The notes beneath the pieces are model-generated. The model had not been told where the DNA came from. It did not search any database and worked only from the letters and a program-made list of their open reading frames with translations. This document shows, in pieces, positions 10,801-19,237 of a stretch of DNA of 64,000 nucleotides (its first letter is position 1; each line of letters begins with the position of its first letter). The translations under genes were made by a program, and so were the position numbers. Source of the DNA: Tepidaquicella sp964564635 (GTDB lineage Bacteria > Bacteroidota > Ignavibacteria > Tepidaquicellales > Tepidaquicellaceae); contig CAZMAR010000004.1 in assembly GCA_964564635.1 (NCBI GenBank), forward strand, positions 108,226 through 172,225. The letters are read 5' to 3'.

Positions 10801-13800
10801 GTGATGATGAATAATAATTTGACAATTAATCAGACATTAACTTTGACTGCTGGTAATCTTTATATTGGAGATAATACCTTAACTTTAAACGGACAGGTTT
10901 CTGTTTCAAATGGTGGTTTATCAGGGGCAAGCAATTCAATTATAATATTCGGTGGGAGTGGCTCGGCTTATTTACCTGCTGTGAATTTAAAAAATTTAAT
11001 TATTAATAGGAGTGAAGGTGTTAATATGGTTGGAAGTGTTACAGTTTTTGATACTTTAACTTTAACAAGTGGAACTCTCACTATCGGTAATAAAAATACT
11101 CTTACTATAAATTTACTTTCTGTCACAAATGGGAATGTAAACGCAAGTGGAGATTCTGCAACTTTAATATTTAATAATTCCAATGCAATTACTCTGCCTA
11201 ATGGATTCTTTTCGTCTTCGGTATTTAATTTAACTATTTCTGGTTCAGGTGGTATTACATCTCAGGGAGATTTTACAATTAATGGGACTCTGAATTTATC
11301 TTCTGCAAATCCTTCTGAAACGCAGGGTATTTTACATATGTATGACGGAAGTCAACTAAGAACTTTAACTATGGGTGCTAATTCAAATACATTAGGAATA
11401 GGGGATGTTACTGGTTTTGTAAAGAGAACTTCTTTTAGCCCTAATGTTGAATATACATTTGGAAATCAATTTACAAAAATAAGTTTTTTACCGGGCGGTA
11501 CTTATCCTGATAGTATTAAAGTAAAGATTATAATTGGAAATCCACCAATCTGGAAGAGTGATGCGGTTAAGAGAATGTATGATTTTGTTCAAAATGGTGG
11601 ACAAAATTGCATCGCTTCAATTACAACTCATTATCTTGAAAGTGAACTTAACAGAAATGATGAAAAAAATTTAGTTCAATGGACTTGTTATGCTGATTCC
11701 ACCCCGCCGGTGGTTTTCGAGTGGGGGCGTTCTAATCAAAATTTTGAGGATAATTGGATTGAGATTTCTAATATTAATATTGGATATTTTCCAACAAGAT
11801 TTGGGCAGTTGGAAAATACTTTAGCGAGTTCTGGTTTGCAATATTATACCTGGACGGGTAATGTGAGTTCAGACTGGAATGTAACTGAGAATTGGAACCC
11901 TGTTGGACAGGTTAATCAAACATCTAATGTAATTATTCCTGATGCTGCCACCACACCTAATGACCCAATAATACCGAATGGCACTGAGATAAGGTCTCTG
12001 AAATTGGAAAGTGGTAGCATACTTAATTCAGCAACGGGAGCTCAGATTACAATTAATGGGGGATTGGGAGCCTGGGTTAATTTCGGTGGTACATTTAACG
12101 CCGGTACCAGTACCGTTACATTTACAAATAGTTCTGCAACAGTTGCTGGTGAAAATAATTTTTATAACTTGACAATTGCAACCGGTGATACACTCTTTGT
12201 AACTGAAAACAGCATAATTAGAATTTCAGGAACTGTTACGAACAATGGAGTATGGAGAACAGTTATTAATGGCCACTCTACTATTGAATACAACGGCGGA
12301 AATCAAACAATTGTAGTGCCAAATCCTTCTTCGAATAGATATTCACACTTAATTTTAAGCGGAACAGGTACCAAGACTATGCCTAATACCCCTTTAAGTA
12401 CTTATTGCGATTTAATAATTAGAGGTTCTGCGACTGTTAATGCTGGGGCTTCTTTAACGATTGGAGGTGACTTAATTGTTGAGGAAGAAGCAACCTTTAA
12501 CGCAGGTAATTTTAACCATACAATTTATGGTAACTTTGAAAATGCTGGTACAGTGAATTTCCCAGATGGTTATACTATAACAATGAAAAGTGACACTGCA
12601 AGATACTTAAGTGGAATGTCATCAGTAACTTTCAGTAATTTAACTATTGATAATGCTGCTTATGTAACTATCTTTGGAAGTGTTTATATTGATAATTTGC
12701 TTACTTTACAGAGAGGTAATTTAAATGTTGATATCCCAAGAGACAGTATGGATACCAAAAATCCATTAAAAAGATTAAATTCTCTTAAATCAAATCCGTT
12801 ATTCAACATAGGATCATATTTAAACCTAAAAGGTAGTGTAAATTTGTCATCTAATTCTAAAATAGATGTTACTTCCTTGAATTCAACAATAGAATTTAAC
12901 GGAACTAATGCTCAAACAATTCAAAGTGGTCTATTTCACAACAACGAGGTAAACAATCTGATTATAAACAATAGTTCTGGAATAACCTTAGGCGGAGACT
13001 TAACAGTAAATAACGAATTAACACTTAATTCCGGATTACTGAATACAGGTGCATATTCTTTAACTTTTGGGGAATACGCTTCTGACCCTGTTGAAAGTGC
13101 CTCAAGCAGAATTGTTGGTACTGCAAAAAAATTGAACATTCCTGTAGGAACCGGTTCAGTTTCTTTCTTAAGTATAGAAATTTTGGAAGGTATCGATGAT
13201 CTTGGTAATGTTTCTATAATTCGAAAGACTGGACCATCTGCTGTTATTGTCGTTGGTCCATATAGTAGTATTCAGTCTCATTGGAAAGTTGAGTCTGACT
13301 ATCCTCCAACTGAGGGAAGAACAGTTTCATATAAATGGTTATCAGTATTAGATAATGGGAAGAATTTTTCTGCAACAAATCCGGCACAAAATTGGTATAG
13401 CACTGATGACGGTAATACCTGGGATACTTTGGGAAGTGAAATTGATGTTTCAAATAGGAACCCAAGAGTGATGACATTTGAGACGACGCATTTCTCTTAT
13501 TGGGTTGCTTCCGATAAAGAATCGCCATTACCATTGCTACTGAATTCTTTTACCTCTGAAGTCAAAGGTAGAAATGTTTTACTCAAGTGGATTACCGAAA
13601 ATGAAATTAATAATTCTGGCTTTGATATAGAAAGGAAATCAAATAACGGAAACTGGAATAAAATAGGATTTATAAGTGGAAAAGGTTCTTCAGGGAAGCA
13701 AACCAGTTACATTTTTGAAGATAAAAGCTTAAATACAGGAAAATATAATTATAGATTAAAGCAGATTGATAAAAACGGAAACTATGAATATTTTGAGTTG

Positions 13801-14103
13801 AAGAATGAAGTTGAAATTTTACCACCAACAAAGTTTGAACTTGGACAAAATTATCCAAATCCGTTTAACCCGGTTACTAAAATAGATTTTCAATTACCTT
13901 TCGACAGTAAAGTAAGTTTAGTAGTTTATGATATTTTAGGTAGGGAAGTTAAAAAAGTAATTTCTGAGGATATGAAAGCAGGATATTACACAATTGAATT
14001 CAACGCTTCAGAACTTTCAACTGGTGTATATTTCTATAGAATTATTACTAAAGCAAAAGAAAAAGAATTTATAGAAACTAAAAAAATGTTAGTTATTAAA
14101 TAA
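7855..14103 (+). CDS. Giant secreted beta-helix surface protein with T9SS C-terminal sorting domain
   Basis: This 2082-residue protein has a signal peptide (hydrophobic ~4-20, ending 'TFSQT'). Residues ~25-870 are Asn/Thr/Ser/Gly-rich with 'NVTFDG', 'NNTISNN' and 'GIYxxG' steps typical of right-handed parallel beta-helices. Two copies of a 'GSGYTTAPVITFSGGG'/'GSGYTSTPYVLFDG' unit sit near 395-445. From ~880 to 1750 a unit of the type 'STVVFNGT...NNVTINNSNGV...LTL..G.L' recurs at least five times. An Asp-box-like 'STDDGNTW', an Fn3-like domain and the sorting domain 'QNYPNPFNPVTKI' with terminal 'KKMLVIK' close the chain. This architecture indicates export across the outer membrane by type IX secretion and surface attachment, perhaps for adhesion or polysaccharide binding. 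It is monocistronic: a long leader, and a strong terminator hairpin 25 bp downstream. A nine-G run lies at codon 378-381. Confidence 0.9.
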   Translation: MKKSIILLFLLAIIIANSNITFSQTIRTVGGAGANYSTLKDAFDAINNGSITGTIVLQLTGSTTETNAITLNASGTGGANYSSITIYPTVSNVVISAELNTNMIYLNGADNVTFDGRINQSGSDKNLTIVNTSTGTSATTFRLINSAVNNVISYCTIKGSGTNGALGIITISTANTGNGNDNNTISNNDITSSSAGRARNGIYSAGTPGRDNDYNVISNNNIYNVFSPDGNSYAIYLYSYSNNYTISDNSIYDTTTVAPSGSYNYNGIRVQTNSNNTVSGNYIGGSQPQCGGTAMTINANYPHYFCGIYISGGSSGASLVQYNVIKNINYTSTQANPFDGIFINTGNVDVYYNTIGSTDENNSIVVNTPCASAYATVSGGGVTNVTLVGSGSGYTTAPVITFSGGGASQPAQAVANISNGVVTSITLISGGSGYTSTPYVLFDGATYSTTHGIIQNSGGTVNVSYNNIGGITTVGSTTYSHGFEGIYVRSGGGITTINNNLFGSLYIENSIYVSATAQNSLQKQDIYGIYSASTNTTTISGNTVANLTNNYTGNSSATRSRGIQTIAGTNTITNNTVWNIKTSSGQTSTKSAASLIGISQTASTSGTTQIVTGNTVYNLYNINSSAVSYYISGIYFVAPTSGTNIVANNFIHSIYPSSSSTNADIDGITLNGGSIYCYNNIISLGNGISTGYKINGIWDENGTNCSSYIYFNTVYIGGTVSSGTTSYTASIWSNQSGTTRNYRNNIFANGRTGGSGGYHLSIYLVNITNLTIDYNDYYNAAETLGRIGSNPKNNLTVWRQATGQDANSTDINPNFTNSSGTTADDYYASASLPAANNTGINTDYKGNARASTPQMGALELNIIYVWQGNTSSNFGTASNWSVNMVPPDGANISFASSPANDCVLDQNRVVGKITNSQSSKKLVVNGYQLTIKGELDFSNGAQIDATTSNSTVVFNGTSLQDVPSGTFVNNTLNNVTINNSNGVMMNNNLTINQTLTLTAGNLYIGDNTLTLNGQVSVSNGGLSGASNSIIIFGGSGSAYLPAVNLKNLIINRSEGVNMVGSVTVFDTLTLTSGTLTIGNKNTLTINLLSVTNGNVNASGDSATLIFNNSNAITLPNGFFSSSVFNLTISGSGGITSQGDFTINGTLNLSSANPSETQGILHMYDGSQLRTLTMGANSNTLGIGDVTGFVKRTSFSPNVEYTFGNQFTKISFLPGGTYPDSIKVKIIIGNPPIWKSDAVKRMYDFVQNGGQNCIASITTHYLESELNRNDEKNLVQWTCYADSTPPVVFEWGRSNQNFEDNWIEISNINIGYFPTRFGQLENTLASSGLQYYTWTGNVSSDWNVTENWNPVGQVNQTSNVIIPDAATTPNDPIIPNGTEIRSLKLESGSILNSATGAQITINGGLGAWVNFGGTFNAGTSTVTFTNSSATVAGENNFYNLTIATGDTLFVTENSIIRISGTVTNNGVWRTVINGHSTIEYNGGNQTIVVPNPSSNRYSHLILSGTGTKTMPNTPLSTYCDLIIRGSATVNAGASLTIGGDLIVEEEATFNAGNFNHTIYGNFENAGTVNFPDGYTITMKSDTARYLSGMSSVTFSNLTIDNAAYVTIFGSVYIDNLLTLQRGNLNVDIPRDSMDTKNPLKRLNSLKSNPLFNIGSYLNLKGSVNLSSNSKIDVTSLNSTIEFNGTNAQTIQSGLFHNNEVNNLIINNSSGITLGGDLTVNNELTLNSGLLNTGAYSLTFGEYASDPVESASSRIVGTAKKLNIPVGTGSVSFLSIEILEGIDDLGNVSIIRKTGPSAVIVVGPYSSIQSHWKVESDYPPTEGRTVSYKWLSVLDNGKNFSATNPAQNWYSTDDGNTWDTLGSEIDVSNRNPRVMTFETTHFSYWVASDKESPLPLLLNSFTSEVKGRNVLLKWITENEINNSGFDIERKSNNGNWNKIGFISGKGSSGKQTSYIFEDKSLNTGKYNYRLKQIDKNGNYEYFELKNEVEILPPTKFELGQNYPNPFNPVTKIDFQLPFDSKVSLVVYDILGREVKKVISEDMKAGYYTIEFNASELSTGVYFYRIITKAKEKEFIETKKMLVIK
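8988..8996 (+). repeat. Homopolymeric run of nine G within the giant surface-protein gene
   Basis: Nine consecutive G bases encode part of 'TVSGGGV' at about residue 378. Such a run is out of place in sequence of about 30% GC. The reading frame is intact across it. Runs of this length slip during replication and are also error-prone in assemblies. Confidence 0.9.
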
Positions 14104-14128
14104 AAAGTTATTTTTTCTTGCACTTAAA

Positions 14129-14157
14129 AAAAGGGGCGTATTGGGTACGCCCCTTTT
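14129..14157. terminator. Strong hairpin terminator with GGGGCGTA arms
   Basis: Arms AAAAGGGGCGTA (14129-14140) and TACGCCCCTTTT (14146-14157) form a perfect 12-bp stem around the loop TTGGG, flanked by A and T runs. It starts 25 bp after the stop of the giant surface-protein gene and has the form of an intrinsic terminator. The GGGGCGTA/TACGCCCC core is shared with the two palindromes at the right end of the window. Confidence 0.85.
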
Positions 14158-14160
14158 AGT

Positions 14161-14479
14161 ATTATAAAAATTGAAATTCTTTTATTTCCCGACTTTCGCA
14201 ACAATAACTAAAAATTACTTTTAAGTAAGTGAGTGATAAATACGCTTATAAGTCACAAAAGTTCCTTCCATTATTGATCATTTTATCCTGAAAAAGAAAA
14301 TCGTCCCTCTTTTCTTATTGTTGTTTATAATCTTTAATAACAAAGGAAACATTAGTTTAATTATTTGTAATACTTTAAATTATTTGAAATAAAATCCAAT
14401 TATATATTTATAACCTATTTTTCATTGTAAATTTTCATTATAAGAATTAAATTAAATGTTTTAAATAATCAATTTTAAA
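14161..14479. other. Intergenic leader of the tig-clpP pair
   Basis: About 320 bp of AT-rich DNA lie between the terminator and the GTG start of tig. No open frame, RNA fold or repeat is apparent. It presumably carries the promoter for tig and clpP; no motif is strong enough to mark. Confidence 0.5.
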
Positions 14480-15811
14480 GTGAATATAAATATTATTGAT
14501 AAAGGAAACTGTAAAAAAGAGTTTCAGGTTGTTCTTAGCAGTGAGGAGTTGGAAAATTATTTTGAAAAAGCTTATATAGAGTATGGTAAGGATTTGCGTG
14601 TGGATGGCTTCAGAAAAGGTAAAGCGCCTTTGCATATTATAAAGCGGAGATTCGGTGAACAAATTAGAAATCTTGCTATTTCTGATTTTGTACCAAATGA
14701 AGTTTTCAATGAATATGTAAGAGCGAATAGGATTAATGTTATTGGTAATTCAAGACTCATCAATATGGAGAAAAAAGATGATGAGAGTGTGAGTTACAGT
14801 ATAGAATATGAATATATGCCAGATGTAGAACTGGTTAATTATAAAGGAATTGAAGTTACAAAAGAAAAATATATTGTTGATGATACAACGATTGATGAAG
14901 AGTATGAAAATTTAATGCTTAAGTATTCAACAAGAGCAATGGATGCACAGGTGCTTGATAATAAATATATTGTCACCATAGATTTACAGGCTCTTGACAG
15001 TGCTGGAACTATTCTTATTGGCGAATCTGCAAAAGATATTGAGATATATGTTGGTAGTGACGGATTGAGTGAGAATTTATATCAGGCAATAAAAGATATA
15101 AAAGAAGGGGAAGAAAAAGTTGTCGAATTACCAGTAACTAAATCTGAAGATTTGCAATCCACATCTGGTAACAAAATGCAACTTTATAAATTAACCTGCA
15201 AAAAAGTTGAGAAAATTGTTTATCCTGAACTTAATGAGGAATTTTTCAAGAAATTAACCGGAAAAGATGATATAAAAACTCAGGACGATTTTAAGAAATA
15301 TCTTAAGGAAGAAATACAGGCTTATTATGACGAAGTTAGTCAGGAGAACTTGGAATTTTCAATTATTCAGGAAATAGTGAAATTAAACGATGTAAAAATT
15401 CCCGACACTTATGTTGAAAGTGTACTTGATTCAAAGTATGAAGAATATTTAAACCATTTAAATGAACATCATAAAGATAAACAGCCAAAGTCAAAGGAGG
15501 AGTTTGTTAAAGAAAACAGACCTGACACGATTTTCAACCTGAAATGGTTTTTAATCAGTGAGAAAATCATTGAGCAGGAGAATATGAAAGTTACAGATGA
15601 TGATTTTAAAAAACTTGCAGAAAAAGAAATTAAGAAGCTTCCGGTAAAAATAGAGCTTGATAAACTTATTGAAATATATAAAAACGATGAAAGGAGTAAG
15701 AGTCGGGCACTTGATAATAAACTGATGAATTTTCTTGTAGATAACTCTAAAATTACTGTTAAAGAGAAACCTTTAAGAACTGAAGAAAAACAAAATAAAA
15801 TAATAGAATAA
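14480..15811 (+). CDS. tig: Trigger factor, ribosome-associated chaperone
   Basis: This 443-residue protein of normal family length binds near the ribosomal exit tunnel and shields nascent chains. The N-terminal ribosome-binding domain carries the signature 'GFRKGKAPLHIIKRRFG' at ~38-54. A shortened FKBP-like PPIase-type region occupies ~150-240, and a long, helical, charged C-terminal chaperone domain follows (~250-420). The start is GTG at 14480, giving 'MNINIIDKGN', which matches where trigger factors begin. clpP starts 2 nt after the stop, the tig-clpP order found in many bacteria; clpX is absent here. The Lys/Glu-rich last ~20 residues look disordered. Confidence 0.93.
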   Translation: MNINIIDKGNCKKEFQVVLSSEELENYFEKAYIEYGKDLRVDGFRKGKAPLHIIKRRFGEQIRNLAISDFVPNEVFNEYVRANRINVIGNSRLINMEKKDDESVSYSIEYEYMPDVELVNYKGIEVTKEKYIVDDTTIDEEYENLMLKYSTRAMDAQVLDNKYIVTIDLQALDSAGTILIGESAKDIEIYVGSDGLSENLYQAIKDIKEGEEKVVELPVTKSEDLQSTSGNKMQLYKLTCKKVEKIVYPELNEEFFKKLTGKDDIKTQDDFKKYLKEEIQAYYDEVSQENLEFSIIQEIVKLNDVKIPDTYVESVLDSKYEEYLNHLNEHHKDKQPKSKEEFVKENRPDTIFNLKWFLISEKIIEQENMKVTDDDFKKLAEKEIKKLPVKIELDKLIEIYKNDERSKSRALDNKLMNFLVDNSKITVKEKPLRTEEKQNKIIE

Positions 15812-15813
15812 AA

Positions 15814-16491
15814 ATGGATTTCACAAGCATTATTAAAAAAAATGATAATTTCATTCAAAAGGGACTGGATGAAGTTCAAAAAATTAAAAACCAATTGGTG
15901 CCAATTGTGGTTGAATCTACAGCCAGAGGAGAAAGAGCCTATGATATTTATTCAAGGTTATTGAAAGAGAGAGTAGTGTTTCTTGGTACTCCGATTTTTG
16001 ATGAAGTTTCTTCTTTGATTGTTGCACAGCTACTTTTTCTTGAATACGAAGACCCTGATAAAGACATAGCCCTTTATATTAATACTCCTGGTGGAAGTAT
16101 TTCTGCCGGATTGGCAATTTACGATACTATGAATTATATAAGATCTGATGTTTCTACTATCTGTGTTGGAATGGCAGCTTCTATGGGTCAGATATTACTT
16201 ACGGGTGGAGCCAGTGGAAAAAGAATAGCACTTCCGCACTCAAAAATTATGATGCACCAGCCGATTGGTGGCGCTCAGGGACAGGCTACCGATATTGAGA
16301 TTTATACAAAAGAAATGTTAAGGACAAGAGAAACTATTTATAAGATTATTTCTAAACACACAGGAAAACCGATAGAACAAATTGCAAAAGATGCGGAAAG
16401 AGATAAATATATGACTGCTGAAGAAGCGAAAGAATATGGACTAATTGATATGATATTTACCAAAAGGGAAAAACCCAAAGGAAAAAATTAA
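15814..16491 (+). CDS. clpP: ATP-dependent Clp protease proteolytic subunit
   Basis: This 225-residue serine peptidase forms the double-heptamer chamber that degrades proteins fed by ClpX or ClpA-type unfoldases. The catalytic triad is visible as Ser123 in 'GMAASMGQ', His148 in 'MMHQP' and Asp197 in 'ERDKYM', with the same spacing as in E. coli ClpP (97/122/171). An N-terminal extension of about 25 residues precedes the conserved 'QLVPIVVESTARGERAYDIY' and may be a propeptide. The gene follows tig by 2 nt. The expected clpX partner is not downstream; a membrane glycosyltransferase operon begins instead after a 58-nt gap. Confidence 0.96.
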   Translation: MDFTSIIKKNDNFIQKGLDEVQKIKNQLVPIVVESTARGERAYDIYSRLLKERVVFLGTPIFDEVSSLIVAQLLFLEYEDPDKDIALYINTPGGSISAGLAIYDTMNYIRSDVSTICVGMAASMGQILLTGGASGKRIALPHSKIMMHQPIGGAQGQATDIEIYTKEMLRTRETIYKIISKHTGKPIEQIAKDAERDKYMTAEEAKEYGLIDMIFTKREKPKGKN

Positions 16492-16549
16492 TTTAATTTG
16501 AATTTTTTATTTAAACTAATTTGATTTTAAATAATAATTTTTAAATAAT

Positions 16550-19237
16550 ATGAATTTTAAAATTTTTAATAGAATTGTTGCTGCAGTTGTATTTATAATC
16601 TCTTCTGTCGTTTTTGTAATGACTGTACAGCCAACAATGTCTCTATGGGACTGTGGTGAGTTCCTTGCGTGTGCTTATACAATGGGAGTTCCACATCCTC
16701 CTGGGGCGCCGTTGCATATCTTGGTTGGAAGAATTTTTACTATGATTCCTTTTGCTGCTGATATTGGGTTAAGAATGAATTTACTATCGGTTTTCTCAAG
16801 TTCCCTTACCGTGTTATTATTATATTTGATTTCTGTTCGCTTAATAATTAATTGGAGAGGAAAACCAGAAACTGTTCTTGACTATATAATAGTTACTATA
16901 CCTTCTGCTATTGGTGCGTTGTCTTTATCTTTTAGTGATTCTTTCTGGTTTAATGCAATGGAAGCTGAAGTTTATGGTTTTGGTACTTTACTTTTAGCAT
17001 TGGGTATATATTTACTTGTATTATGGTGGGATAAGGCTGATGTTAAAGGTAGCGATAAATATTTACTGTTCGTGGCATATCTATCGGGGCTTGCTCTCGG
17101 TATTCACCTTCTGGTTGTTCAGGTTATATTTCTTGCTGGTCTGTTTTTCTATTTCAGAAGATTTAAATTTGAATGGAAAAGTTTTTTTGTTGCCATTATT
17201 TTTTCAATGATTGTTTTCTTTATTTTCTATCCCGGAATAACTAAAAAATTCCCAAGTTTAATTTCTTCCAGTCCAACTTTAATTGGCCTTTTTATAATAA
17301 TTGTACTTGCGATTTCAGCAATTTATGCATATAAAGAAGGTCAAAAAATTTTAACATTTGCTCTTCTTGCTTTATTTCTTGCAATAATGGGCTACTCAAC
17401 CTATCTCTCCGTACTGATGCGAGCAAATGTAACCAATCTGCCCGTAAATAATAATGCTCCAGCAACTATTGAAAGATTATTATCTTACCTTAATAGAGAA
17501 CAATATGGTGAGCAACCACTTTTCCTACCAAGAAGATATTCCAAAGACCCGATGCACGAACGCACATGGGACCCGAAATTATATAGCAGTGATTTTGATT
17601 TTATGTTCAAATATCAAATTTACGAAATGTATATAAGATATTTACTCTGGCAATATGTCGGAAGACAGGGATATGATCAGGGTGATGGCTGGGATTTCAG
17701 TAAGTTTTATGCTATTCCCTTTTTCCTTGGGCTCTGGGGTGTAATATATCATTTTTATAAGCACAAGAAACTGGCTTTTATCTTTCTTGTTATGTTTATT
17801 ATGATGGGGGTTATTACTGCCCTCTATCAGAATCAACAGGACCCTCAACCGCGTGAGCGTGATTATTTCTATATTGGTTCCTTCTTTGTATTTTCGCTCT
17901 GGATTGGGCTTGGTATTGCGGGGATTATCGAAATGATTATTGAAAGTATAGAAAAAAGACTCTGGATTCCGGTTACAGCTGTGATTCTAATTGCAGGGTT
18001 TATCTTTGTGCCTGCAAATATGTATAGAGTTAATGTTAAATATCAAAGCAGAGCTGGAAATTATTTCCCATTTGATTATGCTTATAATCTTTTACAAAGT
18101 TGCGATAAAGATGCCATACTAATTACTAATGGAGATAATGATACATTTCCATTGTGGTGCTTGCAGGCAGTTTATGGTATAAGAACAGATGTAAGAGTTG
18201 TAAACCTTTCTCTTGCTCAAATTGATTGGTATAATTTACAACTTAAAAATGAAAGACCCTATGGTGCGAAAACTGTTCCGTTTACATTATCCGATGATGC
18301 TATAAAAAGGCTTCAACCTATAGAATGGGATGAGAAAAAAGAAATTACTATTGATATTCCTCGAAGTGCATATCCCGATTCTATGCAAAACAGACAGGAT
18401 TTACCTGATAAGTTAAAATTTAAAATTCCTGCTACACTTAAATTTCAGCAGGGAGGTAGAACAATAACTGCATTGAAGACAAATGACCTTGTAGTTTTAG
18501 ATATAGTCAGAGCGAATAAATTTGAAAGACCTATTTATTTCTCCGTGACTGTAACTGAAGATAATTACATCGGACTCGGAGAGTATTTGATGCTTGAAGG
18601 TATGGCTCAGAAATTGTATCCATTTAAAGTTGCAGACCCTGAACTTGGAGTTGGAATAGATAAAGTGAAAATGTATAAGAACCTTATTGAAGCAGCTGGA
18701 AATGTATCGAAATCTCCACAAAGCGGGTTCAGATACACAGGCTTAAATGATTCAACAATTTTCTATGAACAGGTTCAACATAGAATGATTGACGGATACA
18801 GAATGTTATTCTTAAAATTAGCACATTCATATTCTAAAGACCCAGAAAATATGGATAAAGTAAAAAGTGTACTTGATGCTATGAATACATATATACCACC
18901 ATCCTGTATTGATATGGATTATCGTTTTAAATATGATGTTGCAATGTTGTATTCAAGAGCCGGCGAGACAAAATTAGCAAATTATTATGCAGACCTTGCT
19001 ATTCAAGAAGCTCTTAAGGATGTAGAAGCATATAGAGGAAAGAATGTGTCATTACAGTATTATTATAATCCATACAGAATTTTAATTGATATGTATGAAT
19101 TGAAAGGGGACTATCAGTCTGCATTATCAGTATTAAATGAATTAAATCCGAATGACCCTGCAGTTTCATTAAAGAAGCAAAATATAATGAATAAAATTGC
19201 AGGTAAAGTTGATACCACCAAAGATTCAACTAAATAA
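16550..19237 (+). CDS. DUF2723 (GT117-type) multipass membrane protein with TPR-like C-terminus
   Basis: This 895-residue protein begins with a membrane segment and the DUF2723 motif 'SLWDCGEFLACAYTMGVPHPPG' (an acidic, GT-C-like active-site loop) near residue 29. About ten more membrane segments reach to ~500. A soluble C-terminal half follows, ending in helical repeats resembling TPRs (~760-880). DUF2723 proteins of Bacteroidota and relatives are placed among GT-C glycosyltransferases (family GT117) and are thought to transfer sugars to exported proteins or glycans outside the inner membrane; direct evidence is sparse. It is the first gene of a tight operon: its stop overlaps the next ATG by 1 nt. 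Confidence 0.85.
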   Translation: MNFKIFNRIVAAVVFIISSVVFVMTVQPTMSLWDCGEFLACAYTMGVPHPPGAPLHILVGRIFTMIPFAADIGLRMNLLSVFSSSLTVLLLYLISVRLIINWRGKPETVLDYIIVTIPSAIGALSLSFSDSFWFNAMEAEVYGFGTLLLALGIYLLVLWWDKADVKGSDKYLLFVAYLSGLALGIHLLVVQVIFLAGLFFYFRRFKFEWKSFFVAIIFSMIVFFIFYPGITKKFPSLISSSPTLIGLFIIIVLAISAIYAYKEGQKILTFALLALFLAIMGYSTYLSVLMRANVTNLPVNNNAPATIERLLSYLNREQYGEQPLFLPRRYSKDPMHERTWDPKLYSSDFDFMFKYQIYEMYIRYLLWQYVGRQGYDQGDGWDFSKFYAIPFFLGLWGVIYHFYKHKKLAFIFLVMFIMMGVITALYQNQQDPQPRERDYFYIGSFFVFSLWIGLGIAGIIEMIIESIEKRLWIPVTAVILIAGFIFVPANMYRVNVKYQSRAGNYFPFDYAYNLLQSCDKDAILITNGDNDTFPLWCLQAVYGIRTDVRVVNLSLAQIDWYNLQLKNERPYGAKTVPFTLSDDAIKRLQPIEWDEKKEITIDIPRSAYPDSMQNRQDLPDKLKFKIPATLKFQQGGRTITALKTNDLVVLDIVRANKFERPIYFSVTVTEDNYIGLGEYLMLEGMAQKLYPFKVADPELGVGIDKVKMYKNLIEAAGNVSKSPQSGFRYTGLNDSTIFYEQVQHRMIDGYRMLFLKLAHSYSKDPENMDKVKSVLDAMNTYIPPSCIDMDYRFKYDVAMLYSRAGETKLANYYADLAIQEALKDVEAYRGKNVSLQYYYNPYRILIDMYELKGDYQSALSVLNELNPNDPAVSLKKQNIMNKIAGKVDTTKDSTK

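Noticed and set aside
15469..15894. 141-codon open frame opposite tig and clpP
   Set aside because: It spans the junction of two conserved genes on the other strand and is Ser/Leu/Phe-rich as expected of the antisense of Lys/Glu-rich coding DNA.
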